A stretch of DNA of 25,427 bases from positions 72,794-98,220 of the forward strand of contig DIUD01000076.1 in NCBI GenBank assembly GCA_002428225.1, in the 5' to 3' direction. This document shows positions 1 through 6,757 of the stretch, piece after piece. This stretch comes from Roseovarius sp. UBA6167 (lineage in GTDB: Bacteria > Pseudomonadota > Alphaproteobacteria > Rhodobacterales > Rhodobacteraceae). The notes beneath the pieces are model-generated. The model worked only from the letters and a program-made list of their open reading frames with translations. It did not search any database and was not told the DNA's origin. Made by a program: the position numbers and the translations under genes. Numbering within the stretch: the first letter of the stretch is position 1; every line of letters begins with the position of its first letter.

Positions 1-280
1 TGAAATAGGGCGGCCAGCCCCAGCCGGTATCCTCGTTGCGATAGATCATCGGTTTTTCATTGGCGCGGAAGGTCTGGATGAAGAACACGTCGCGCTCGGT
101 GGCGGCGACATTCTCGCCGGTGTTGGCGTTCGACCAGAAGAGCGCGTTCTCGCCGGGATTGACGCGCTTTTCGTAGGTGTCGGTGATCCGCACGATATCA
201 TGCTGTGGCAGGGTATAGTGCAGAAACGCCACCACCACCGTCCAGAAGACGATGCGCCAGCCCCATTTCAGATAGATCAT
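1..280 (-). CDS. DUF1523 family membrane-anchored protein (3' end cut by window)
   Basis: Reading the minus strand from the ATG at 280 gives 93 residues before the window edge. The N-terminus (residues about 6-22) is a hydrophobic, Trp-rich single membrane segment. It is followed by a soluble part containing HDIVRITDTYEKRV and later FFIQTFRAN, a pattern I recognise from DUF1523 proteins of Rhodobacterales. The function of that family is unknown; the topology suggests an inner-membrane anchor with a periplasmic domain. The gene starts 13 bp after the stop of the 88-aa membrane protein on the same strand, so the two are probably co-transcribed. The C-terminus is outside the window, so completeness cannot be judged. 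Family assignment is from recalled sequence pattern. Confidence 0.75.
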   Translation of the reverse strand, partial: MIYLKWGWRIVFWTVVVAFLHYTLPQHDIVRITDTYEKRVNPGENALFWSNANTGENVAATERDVFFIQTFRANEKPMIYRNEDTGWGWPPYF

Positions 281-293
281 GTCCAGGGTTCCC

Positions 294-560
294 TCAGTTG
301 AAATTCGTGAGCCAGATCACCAGCGCGACCGCCGTCACCGGCAGGATATAGACCAGCCACAAGAGCTTGCGCCTGAGCGATCGCTCGTATTGCGCCATGC
401 CTTCCGCGATATAAGCGTCGCGGTCGCCGGGACGACCGGCCTCTTGCCAGTCGCGCGCCATCCGGTCGCGCCGCCGCGACCGGAAATGCCACAAGAGGCC
501 CAGATACAGCAGCGTCAGCGCGACCAGCCCGAAGATCAGCAGCCGCATGAGGGCGACCAT
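294..560 (-). CDS. Small two-helix membrane protein of unknown function
   Basis: 88 residues. Two hydrophobic segments (about 4-24 and 66-84) flank a strongly basic central region (RSRRRDR at about 27-33, RSLRRK at about 60-65), so both ends should lie on the same side of the membrane. The start at 560 is favoured over the in-frame ATG at 548 because AAAGGAG sits about 6 bases upstream of it. It directly precedes the DUF1523 gene (13 bp gap), and the two likely form an operon. I do not recognise a named domain. Its pairing with another small membrane protein hints at a joint envelope role, but nothing in the sequence shows what it does. Confidence 0.7.
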   Translation of the reverse strand: MVALMRLLIFGLVALTLLYLGLLWHFRSRRRDRMARDWQEAGRPGDRDAYIAEGMAQYERSLRRKLLWLVYILPVTAVALVIWLTNFN

Positions 561-650
561 GGGGCTCTCCTTTCCGACGGCGAATCCATGTTCATCGCAG
601 AATCATGCTAGGCTCTCCGGGTGTCACCCGAAACCCGAAAGGAGAATCCC

Positions 651-1466
651 ATGTGTGACGTCTGCATCATCAACGAGGTCAAGGACAGGATGCTGTCGCG
701 GCGCGGCTTTTTCACCGCGGCTGCCTCTGTGGGGGCGGCCACGGCGCTTGCGCCCCTCGGCGCGCCCGCGGCCCTGGCGCTTGGCCATGGCAAGATCGAG
801 GACCTGACCCATACCTACGGCCCGGATTTTCCGACCTATTTCGGCGCGCCCGGCATTTCTGTGGAGCAGAATTTCAACTTTGCCGAACACGGCCTCAACC
901 TGATGACGCTCACCGTTAACGAGCATACCGGCACTCATGTGGACGCGCCGCTGCATTTCTCGGCCGATGGCGCGTCGGTCGATGAGATCCCCGTGGGCGA
1001 TCTGGTGGCGCCGCTCTGCGTGGTCGATATCGCCGCGCGCGCCGCCGGGGATGCCGACACGCAGGTAACGCCCGAAGACCTGAAAGCGTGGATTGCGGCG
1101 CATGGCCCGATCCCGGACGGGGCCTGCGTGGCGCTCTATTCCGGTTGGGGGGCGAAGGTGGGCAGTGATGCGTTTCGCGGCTTCGACGGCGAAAGCCTGC
1201 ATTACCCGGGCTTTCACGTCGAGGCCGCGCAGATGCTGATCGAGGAGACCGGCGCGCGTTCCATCGCCAGCGACACGCTCTCGCTCGATCACGGGGTCTC
1301 GCCGGATTTTGCCACCCATAACGCCTGGCTGCCCACGGGGCGCTTCGGGATCGAGTGCCTCGCCAATCTCGACAAGGTGCCCGCGAGCGGGGCAACCATC
1401 GTCATCGGTGCCCCCAAGCATCGCGGCGGCACCGGCGGGCCCGCACGCATCTTTGCGCTGATCTGA
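651..1466 (+). CDS. Tat-exported cyclase family protein (kynurenine formamidase-like fold)
   Basis: 271 residues. The metal-binding signature of the cyclase family (PF04199; includes KynB and isatin hydrolase), HxGTHxDAPxHF, is present as EHTGTHVDAPLHF at about 91-103, with H92, H96, D98 and H102 as likely ligands. A twin-arginine signal (SRRGFF at 16-21, then an Ala-rich hydrophobic stretch to about residue 44) predicts folded export to the periplasm. An unusual CDVC (CxxC) lies ahead of the signal at residues 2-5. The ATG at 651 is chosen because AAAGGAG ends about 6 bases upstream; an in-frame GTG at 621 has no comparable ribosome site. The likely reaction is metal-dependent hydrolysis of an amide or cyclic substrate. 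The substrate is unknown. It stands alone and converges on the DUF1150 gene 17 bp away. Confidence 0.85.
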   Translation: MCDVCIINEVKDRMLSRRGFFTAAASVGAATALAPLGAPAALALGHGKIEDLTHTYGPDFPTYFGAPGISVEQNFNFAEHGLNLMTLTVNEHTGTHVDAPLHFSADGASVDEIPVGDLVAPLCVVDIAARAAGDADTQVTPEDLKAWIAAHGPIPDGACVALYSGWGAKVGSDAFRGFDGESLHYPGFHVEAAQMLIEETGARSIASDTLSLDHGVSPDFATHNAWLPTGRFGIECLANLDKVPASGATIVIGAPKHRGGTGGPARIFALI

Positions 1467-1483
1467 CGGGGCGCAGGGGCCGG

Positions 1484-1711
1484 TCAATGGACCGCGACCG
1501 GCTCCATGTCGTGCTGGCGGGCAAGAAAGAACGCCATCTTGCGGTCGCGCACCAGCGCCAGCCGCTCGCCCTCGGTTGTGTGCACCGCATAGAGCGTCTC
1601 GATGCCGCCAAGCTGGGCGCGCACCTCCTCGGGCAGATCGTCCACCTTCACCGGGCGCACATAGACGATGGGCCGCCCGTTTTCCGTTCCGAAATCGTAT
1701 TTCGCATCCAT
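1484..1711 (-). CDS. DUF1150 family protein
   Basis: 75 residues starting MDAKYDF. The sequence (GRPIVYVRPVKVDDLPEEV, then LYAVHTTEGERLALVRDR) matches the short alphaproteobacterial DUF1150 family as I remember it. No catalytic motif is visible and no function is established. A GTG at 1717 is also in frame, but the AAGGAG placed about 9 bases before the ATG at 1711 favours the ATG. That ribosome site lies inside the last codons of the upstream hsp20 gene, which ends at 1718, so translation of the pair is probably coupled. Expression with Hsp20 from a heat-shock-type promoter implies a stress-related role, by context only. Confidence 0.8.
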   Translation of the reverse strand: MDAKYDFGTENGRPIVYVRPVKVDDLPEEVRAQLGGIETLYAVHTTEGERLALVRDRKMAFFLARQHDMEPVAVH

Positions 1712-1717
1712 GACCAC

Positions 1718-2131
1718 TTACTCCTTGTTGATCCTGATCCGTTGCACGACCGGTTCCGACTCGATCCGCCGCAGATCGACATGCAACAGGCCGTTTTCCA
1801 TTACCGCCTCGCCCACCTCGACCCCGTCGGCCAGAACGAAGGACCGTTGGAATTGTCGCGCGGCGATGCCGCGATGCAGGAACACGCGCGCCTCGTCGCT
1901 CTCTGACTGACGACCGCGGATGACCAGTTGCCGGTCCTCCACCGTGATTGCGAGGTCTTCCTCGGCAAAGCCTGCCACTGCCAGCGTGATGCGGTAGGAA
2001 TTGGGTGAGGTCTGTTCGATATTGAAGGGCGGATAGCCCTCGTTGCCGGATTTCGCGCTGCGCTCGAGCATCCGTTCCAGTTGCTCGAAGCCCAGCAGAT
2101 AGGGATGCGATCCCAGGGTAAGTTTTGTCAT
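1718..2131 (-). CDS. Small heat shock protein, Hsp20/alpha-crystallin (IbpA type)
   Basis: 137 residues, normal for IbpA-type holdases that keep unfolding proteins soluble until Hsp70/ClpB refold them. The alpha-crystallin domain spans about 36-125. It begins with YPPFNIE (33-39), typical of the IbpA subgroup, and includes the conserved MENGLLHVDL near 111-120. The C-terminal IxI oligomerisation motif is IRI at 132-134. The start at 2131 gives a standard N-terminus; longer upstream reading frames run through the promoter. A sigma32-type promoter lies about 60 bases upstream, and the DUF1150 gene follows at once. Confidence 0.93.
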   Translation of the reverse strand: MTKLTLGSHPYLLGFEQLERMLERSAKSGNEGYPPFNIEQTSPNSYRITLAVAGFAEEDLAITVEDRQLVIRGRQSESDEARVFLHRGIAARQFQRSFVLADGVEVGEAVMENGLLHVDLRRIESEPVVQRIRINKE

Positions 2132-2174
2132 GACACGTCCTTGAGCGTAAGCGACCGTCCTTGCACCGAACCCC

Positions 2175-2203
2175 TTGAAAGGCAGCCCGGTGCGGCAAAT
2201 ATG
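2175..2203 (+). promoter_or_regulatory. Possible sigma70 promoter of the YdcH-like gene
   Basis: TTGAAA at 2175-2180, a 17-base spacer, and AATATG at 2198-2203 (or AAATAT with a 16-base spacer). The -10 is weak (3 of 6 consensus bases), but it lies in the only AT-rich patch of this divergent intergenic region. It physically overlaps the -10 of the opposing heat-shock promoter. The leader to the ATG at 2307 would be about 95 bases. Confidence 0.4.
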
Positions 2204-2227
2204 GGGCTGGCAGGGCGCCCATGCAAG
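2199..2227 (-). promoter_or_regulatory. RpoH (sigma32)-type heat-shock promoter of hsp20-DUF1150
   Basis: Read on the minus strand there is CTTGCAT at 2227-2221, a 14-base spacer, and CCCCATAT at 2206-2199. This is close to the sigma32 consensus (CTTGAAA, 11-15 bases, CCCCATnT), with a particularly good -10. Transcription would start near 2192 and leave a leader of about 60 bases before the hsp20 ATG. The match to the expected regulation of hsp20 supports the call, but the promoter is inferred from sequence only. Confidence 0.65.
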
Positions 2228-2306
2228 AGCTTTGCCCAGGAGCTTTGCCGGCGCGGAAAAATCGGGTATCGTTGCGATCCACTGTCTTTTCGGGGAATCG
2301 CCGATC

Positions 2307-2531
2307 ATGAATGCCTTTGGCGATCTGTCCATGAAGACCGAAGAGGTCCTGCGCGTCGAGCTTGAGGAATTTCGCCGCGAGCATCGCGATCTCGACGAGG
2401 CGATATGCGCGCTACAGGATCGCGGCACGGCCGATCAGCTGACCCTGCAACGGCTCAAGAAAAAGAAGCTCTGGCTGCGCGACATCATCGCCCGGATCGA
2501 GGACCGGCTTTACCCGGACATCATTGCGTAG
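2307..2531 (+). CDS. YdcH family (DUF465) small coiled-coil protein
   Basis: 74 residues, nearly all charged helix. EEVLRVELEEFRREHRDLDE, then RLKKKKLWLRDIIARIEDRLYPDIIA at the C-terminus, fits the DUF465/YdcH family, whose members form short coiled coils of unknown function. The first ATG (2307) is used; a second in-frame ATG at 2331 gives a 66-residue version starting MKTEEVL, and I cannot exclude it. The gene ends 46 bp before purE and a purE promoter overlaps its end, so it is probably its own transcription unit or reads through into purEK. Confidence 0.85.
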   Translation: MNAFGDLSMKTEEVLRVELEEFRREHRDLDEAICALQDRGTADQLTLQRLKKKKLWLRDIIARIEDRLYPDIIA

Positions 2532-2551
2532 GACCCCGCGATCGCTATAGT
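2524..2551 (+). promoter_or_regulatory. purE: Probable sigma70 promoter of purE-purK
   Basis: TTGCGT at 2524-2529 and TATAGT at 2546-2551 with a 16-base spacer, the -35 overlapping the stop codon of the YdcH-like gene. Transcription would begin near 2558. That leaves about 20 bases before the ATG at 2578 and would nearly exclude the alternative ATG at 2563. Confidence 0.5.
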
Positions 2552-2577
2552 GCGCGCTCCAGATGACGGGGACGCGA

Positions 2578-3066
2578 ATGACAGGCGTGAAGGTAGGCAT
2601 CATCATGGGCAGCCAGTCCGACTGGCCCACGATGCGCGCGGCGGCAGAGGTGCTCGATGAATTGGGCGTGGCCTATGAGACGCGGATCGTCTCGGCGCAT
2701 CGCACGCCGGACCGGCTGTGGGAATACGGGCGCAGCGCGGTGGACCGGGGCCTGCATGTCATCATCGCGGGCGCGGGCGGGGCGGCGCATCTGCCGGGCA
2801 TGATGGCCTCCAAGACGCGCGTGCCGGTGATTGGCGTGCCGGTGGAGACGCGCGCGCTATCGGGGCTGGACAGCCTCTATTCCATCGTGCAGATGCCACG
2901 CGGCTTTCCGGTGGCCACCATGGCGATCGGGGCTGCGGGGGCCGCCAATGCGGGGCTGATGGCGGCGGCGATCCTTGCCAATGGCGATGCGGATCTCGCG
3001 CAGCGGCTCGATGACTGGCGCGCCGCGCTCTCGGCCTCGATCCCCGAGGAGCCGCAGGATGACTGA
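2578..3066 (+). CDS. purE: N5-carboxyaminoimidazole ribonucleotide mutase PurE
   Basis: 162 residues, the usual size for class I PurE, which moves the carboxyl group from N5-CAIR to give CAIR in purine synthesis. The signature segments are all present: GSQSDW (11-16), SAHRTP (39-44, with the catalytic-site His) and AGAGGAAHLPGM (about 65-75). The ATG at 2578 gives the standard N-terminus (MTGVKVGIIMGSQSDW); one at 2563 would add five residues and lies too close to the predicted transcription start. The last 8 bp overlap the purK start, typical of a coupled purEK operon. Confidence 0.96.
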   Translation: MTGVKVGIIMGSQSDWPTMRAAAEVLDELGVAYETRIVSAHRTPDRLWEYGRSAVDRGLHVIIAGAGGAAHLPGMMASKTRVPVIGVPVETRALSGLDSLYSIVQMPRGFPVATMAIGAAGAANAGLMAAAILANGDADLAQRLDDWRAALSASIPEEPQDD

Positions 3067-4135
3067 GCCGCTGCCCCCCGGCGCCACCATCGGTATTCTC
3101 GGCGGCGGTCAGCTTGGCCGGATGCTGTCGGTCGCGGCTTCGCGCCTTGGCTTTCAGACCTGCATCTTCGAGCCCGCCGACGATTGCCCCGCAAGCCAGG
3201 TGAGCAGCTGCCATTTCAGGGCCGGCTATGACGACGAGGCCGCGCTCGCGCGCTTTGCCGAAAGCGTCGATGTCATCACCTACGAATTCGAGAACATTCC
3301 CGCAAGCGCGCTTGACCGGCTCGAGGCCCTGCGCCCGGTGCGCCCGAACCGCCGCGCGCTCAAGGCGAGCCAGGACCGGCTGGTGGAAAAGGCGTTTTTG
3401 TCGGATATCGGTCTGGCCACTGCCCCCTTTGCCGCCGTGGATGACGCCGAGGATCTGCTCGAGGCGCTGGTCGGGATCGGTATGCCCGGCATCCTCAAGA
3501 CCCGCCGCTTCGGCTATGACGGCAAGGGGCAGGCGCGGATCAACAGCGCACGCGACGCCGAGGCGGCGCTCGCCGCGATGGCCGGGCAACCGGCGCTCTA
3601 CGAGGGATTCGTCGAATTTTCCCACGAGGTCTCGGTGATCGCCGCGCGCGGGCGGTCGGGCGAGGTGGCCTGCTATGATCCGGGCGAGAACGTGCACGAG
3701 GGCGGCATCCTGCGCACCACCACCGTGCCCGCGCGGCTGGGCGCGATGCAGCGCGCCGATGCGGTGCTGCTGGCGGGAAAGATCCTCAACGCGCTTGATT
3801 ACGTCGGTGTCATGGGGGTGGAATTGTTCGTGACGCGGCAGGGCCTTGTCGTCAACGAGATCGCGCCGCGCGTTCACAATTCCGGCCACTGGACGCAGGC
3901 GGGCTGTGCCATCGACCAGTTCGAGCAGCATATCCGCGCGGTGGCGGGCTGGCCGCTGGGCGACGGGGCGCGGCACGCGGATGTCGTTATGGAGAACCTC
4001 ATCGGCGCGGACATGGACCGGCTGCCCGATCTGATGCGCGATCCGCGCGCGGCGCTGCATCTCTATGGCAAGGCCGAGGTCAAGCCGGGGCGCAAGATGG
4101 GCCATGTCAACCGCGTGACCGGCGCGGCGGGCTGA
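3059..4135 (+). CDS. purK: N5-carboxyaminoimidazole ribonucleotide synthase PurK
   Basis: 358 residues, ATP-grasp fold. PurK uses ATP and bicarbonate to carboxylate AIR, making the N5-CAIR that PurE consumes. Visible hallmarks are GILGGGQLGRML near the N-terminus (about 12-23), the ATP-grasp loop KTRRFGYDGKGQ (about 146-157), and the metal/ATP-site segment NEIAPRVHNSGHWT near 265-278. The ATG at 3059 lies within the purE end (8-bp overlap), so translation is likely coupled. Length and motifs indicate an intact enzyme. Confidence 0.96.
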   Translation: MTEPLPPGATIGILGGGQLGRMLSVAASRLGFQTCIFEPADDCPASQVSSCHFRAGYDDEAALARFAESVDVITYEFENIPASALDRLEALRPVRPNRRALKASQDRLVEKAFLSDIGLATAPFAAVDDAEDLLEALVGIGMPGILKTRRFGYDGKGQARINSARDAEAALAAMAGQPALYEGFVEFSHEVSVIAARGRSGEVACYDPGENVHEGGILRTTTVPARLGAMQRADAVLLAGKILNALDYVGVMGVELFVTRQGLVVNEIAPRVHNSGHWTQAGCAIDQFEQHIRAVAGWPLGDGARHADVVMENLIGADMDRLPDLMRDPRAALHLYGKAEVKPGRKMGHVNRVTGAAG

Positions 4136-4153
4136 AATCAGCCAGCCCCGCCT

Positions 4154-4169
4154 TGCCATGCGCATGGCA
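4154..4169. repeat. Perfect 16-bp palindrome downstream of purK
   Basis: TGCCATGCGCATGGCA is its own reverse complement and lies 18 bp after the purK stop. It could form a hairpin at the end of the purEK mRNA, but no T-run follows, so a standard intrinsic terminator is not shown. It could equally be a dimer-binding operator for the following oxidoreductase gene, 91 bp downstream. Confidence 0.4.
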
Positions 4170-4260
4170 GGCACCGGGCAACCCCGCGCAGGCGCGAATC
4201 GGATGGACAGCCGCGCCGCGCGCGCCTACCCAGAGGGCCGGTAACGGAAGGAGACGCCCG

Positions 4261-5247
4261 ATGCGCGCCTATCGAATTTCCCGCGCGGGGGATGCGCCCG
4301 CTCTGGTCGAGATCGCCAGACCTGTGCCCGGTCCGGGCGAGATTGGCGTGCGGATTGCCGCCTGCGGGCTGAATTTCGCCGATCTTCTGATGATCGAGGG
4401 GAGCTATCAGGACACGCCAGAGGCCCCCTTTACCCTAGGGGTGGAGGTGGCGGGCACCATCGAGGCGGTCGGCCCCGGTGTCGAGGGCCTGGCGCCCGGC
4501 GACCGGGTGGCGGTGTTCGCCGGCAAGGGCGGCCTTGCCGAGTTCGGCACCTTTCCGGCGGCGCGCGCCGTGGTGCTGCCCGAGGCGATGGGGTTTACCG
4601 ACGCCGCCGCCTTTCAGGTCGCCTATGGCACCAGCCATGTCGCGCTTGACCACAAGGCGCGGCTCGCACCGGGCGAGACGCTTCTGGTGCTGGGGGCTGC
4701 GGGGGGCGTGGGCCTGACGGCGGTCGAGATCGGCAAGCTCATGGGCGCGCGCGTGATCGCCTGCGCGCGCGGGGCGGACAAGCTCGCGGTGGCGCGGGCC
4801 GCGGGGGCCGATCACCTGATTGATGCGGCCGCCGATACGGTCGCCGACGACATCCGCGAGACCTGCCGCGCGCTTGGCGGCGTGGATGTGGTCTATGATC
4901 CGGTGGGCGGCGCGCAGTTCAAGGCCGCGATGCGCGCCTGCCGCCCCGAGGCGCGCCTTCTGGTCATCGGTTTCGCCAGCGGCGAGGTGCCGCAGATCCC
5001 CGCCAATCACCTGCTGGTCAAGAACCTGAGCGTTATGGGCCTCTACTGGGGCAGCTACCTGTCGTTTCGCCCCGAGGTTGTCACCGACAGCCTGCGCCGG
5101 CTCTTGGGCTGGTACGAGGCCGGACGCCTGCACCCGCATGTCAGCCATGTCCTGCCGCTGGAGCGCGCGGGCGAGGCGCTCGAATTGCTGCGCGCGCGCA
5201 AGTCCACCGGCAAGGTCGTCGTCACGACGGGTCGGGACGCGGGCTGA
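4261..5247 (+). CDS. NADPH:quinone oxidoreductase-like protein (zinc-free MDR family)
   Basis: 328 residues. Medium-chain dehydrogenase/reductase layout: GroES-like N-terminal domain (about 1-120, with FTLGVEVAGTIEAVG at 57-71 and GDRVAVF at 80-86), then a Rossmann domain with AAGGVG at 146-151. The cysteine ligands of zinc alcohol dehydrogenases are missing, which places it with the quinone oxidoreductase/zeta-crystallin group that reduces quinones or enals with NADPH. The ATG at 4261 follows GGAAGGAGA at good spacing; a longer frame upstream lacks family similarity. The stop is 4 bp from the stop of the convergent der gene. The physiological substrate cannot be told from sequence. Confidence 0.88.
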   Translation: MRAYRISRAGDAPALVEIARPVPGPGEIGVRIAACGLNFADLLMIEGSYQDTPEAPFTLGVEVAGTIEAVGPGVEGLAPGDRVAVFAGKGGLAEFGTFPAARAVVLPEAMGFTDAAAFQVAYGTSHVALDHKARLAPGETLLVLGAAGGVGLTAVEIGKLMGARVIACARGADKLAVARAAGADHLIDAAADTVADDIRETCRALGGVDVVYDPVGGAQFKAAMRACRPEARLLVIGFASGEVPQIPANHLLVKNLSVMGLYWGSYLSFRPEVVTDSLRRLLGWYEAGRLHPHVSHVLPLERAGEALELLRARKSTGKVVVTTGRDAG

Positions 5248-5251
5248 GGGA

Positions 5252-6709
5252 TCACTTGTCCGACAGGTGCTTGCGCAGGCGCGACGGCCCCGGCTTCTTG
5301 CGGTCCTTGTAGGGGTTCCTGTCCGACTGGCCGCGCACATAAAGGCGAATCGGCGTGCCGGGCATGTCGAACGCCTCGCGCAGCCCGTTCACCAGATAGC
5401 GGGAATAGCTTTCGGGCAGCTTGTCGGGATGGCTGCACATCACCACGAAACCGGGCGGGCGGGTCTTGACCTGGGTCATGTAGCGCAGCTTGACGCGGCG
5501 GCCGCCGGGGGCGGGGGGCGGGTGCTGTTCCAGCATCCCCACCAGCCAGCGGTTGAGTTGCGCCGTCGGCACGCGGCGGTTCCAGACCTCGTGCGCCTTT
5601 TCCACCGCCTCGCGCAGCCGGTCGAGGCCCTTGCCGGTCCTGGCCGAGACCGTGACCAGCGGCGCGCCGCGCAACTGCGGCAGGAGACGCTCGAACGCTT
5701 CCTTCAAGGCGCGCAGCTTGCCTTGCCGGTCCTCTTCCACGTCCCATTTGTTGACCGCCACCACCACCGCGCGGCCCTCGCGCTCGGCCAGGTCGGCGAT
5801 GCGCAGGTCCTGCTGCTCGAAGGGGATGGCGGCGTCGAGCAGCACCACGACAACCTCGGCGAACCTGACCGCGCGCAGCCCGTCGGCGACCGACAGCTTT
5901 TCCAGCTTGTCCTGAACCTTGGCCTTCTTGCGCATCCCGGCGGTGTCGAAGATGCGCACCGGCAGCCCGTCCCAGTCGAGCCGGAGCGAGATCGCGTCGC
6001 GGGTGATGCCGGCCTCGGGGCCGGTCAGAAGCCGCTCCTCGCCCAGTATCTTGTTGATAAGCGTTGATTTACCGGAATTTGGCCGACCCACGACCGCCAC
6101 CTGCATCGGGCGCGCGGGCGTCGGTCGCCACTCGGGGGCGGCGTCCTCGTCGGTCACATCCATATCGATCAGCACGTCGGTTTCCGGCGTCTCGGCCTCG
6201 GCACGCGCGGCGAAGGCGTCCGAGAGCGGCATGAGGCGGGCGTAAAGCTCGTTCATGCCCTCGCCATGCTCGGCCGAGAGGCGAATGGGATCGCCGAGGC
6301 CAAGGCCATAGGCCTCGAACACGCCGGCATCGGCGGCAGAGCCCTCGGATTTGTTGGCGGCAAGGATGACATGGGCCGAGCGTTTGCGCAGGATGTCGGC
6401 AAAGACCTCATCCGCCGGCGTCACGCCCGCGCGCGCGTCGATCACGAAGAGGCAGATATCGGCCATATCGACCGCGCGCTCGGTCAGCTTGCGCATGCGT
6501 CCCTGAAGGCTCTCGTCGGTGGCCTCTTCCAGCCCGGCCGTGTCGATCACGGTAAAGCGCAGATCGCCCAGCCGCGCCGCGCCCTCGCGCAGGTCGCGCG
6601 TCACGCCGGGGCGGTCATCGACCAGCGCCAGGCGCTTGCCGACAAGGCGATTGAAGAGCGTGGACTTGCCCACGTTGGGCCGCCCCACGATGGCGAGGGT
6701 AAAGGACAT
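5252..6709 (-). CDS. der: Ribosome-associated GTPase Der (EngA)
   Basis: 485 residues. Two consecutive GTPase domains are diagnostic for Der, an essential factor for 50S subunit maturation. Domain 1 has GRPNVGKS at 9-16, DTAGLEE near 56-62 and NKSE at 119-122. Domain 2 has GRPNSGKS at 208-215, DTAGMRKK near 255-262 and NKWD at 320-323. The C-terminal KH-like domain follows, ending in a basic tail (KDRKKPGPSRLRKH). An acidic linker (about 172-192) joins the two G domains. It is the last gene of a yfgM-bamB-der cluster and starts 48 bp after the bamB-like stop. Confidence 0.97.
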   Translation of the reverse strand: MSFTLAIVGRPNVGKSTLFNRLVGKRLALVDDRPGVTRDLREGAARLGDLRFTVIDTAGLEEATDESLQGRMRKLTERAVDMADICLFVIDARAGVTPADEVFADILRKRSAHVILAANKSEGSAADAGVFEAYGLGLGDPIRLSAEHGEGMNELYARLMPLSDAFAARAEAETPETDVLIDMDVTDEDAAPEWRPTPARPMQVAVVGRPNSGKSTLINKILGEERLLTGPEAGITRDAISLRLDWDGLPVRIFDTAGMRKKAKVQDKLEKLSVADGLRAVRFAEVVVVLLDAAIPFEQQDLRIADLAEREGRAVVVAVNKWDVEEDRQGKLRALKEAFERLLPQLRGAPLVTVSARTGKGLDRLREAVEKAHEVWNRRVPTAQLNRWLVGMLEQHPPPAPGGRRVKLRYMTQVKTRPPGFVVMCSHPDKLPESYSRYLVNGLREAFDMPGTPIRLYVRGQSDRNPYKDRKKPGPSRLRKHLSDK

Positions 6710-6757
6710 CGGTGCAGGCTCCTGCCGGTCAGGCGGCGGTCATAGCCGATCGCGGGC

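Noticed and set aside
2132..2306. Possible ROSE-type RNA thermometer in the hsp20 leader
   Set aside because: The leader from about 2192 is only some 60 bases and shows no multi-stem structure with a U-rich anti-Shine-Dalgarno like known ROSE elements.
624..2384. 586-residue open frame on the minus strand
   Set aside because: Antisense to the cyclase gene and in the wrong frame across DUF1150 and hsp20, which are the real genes there.
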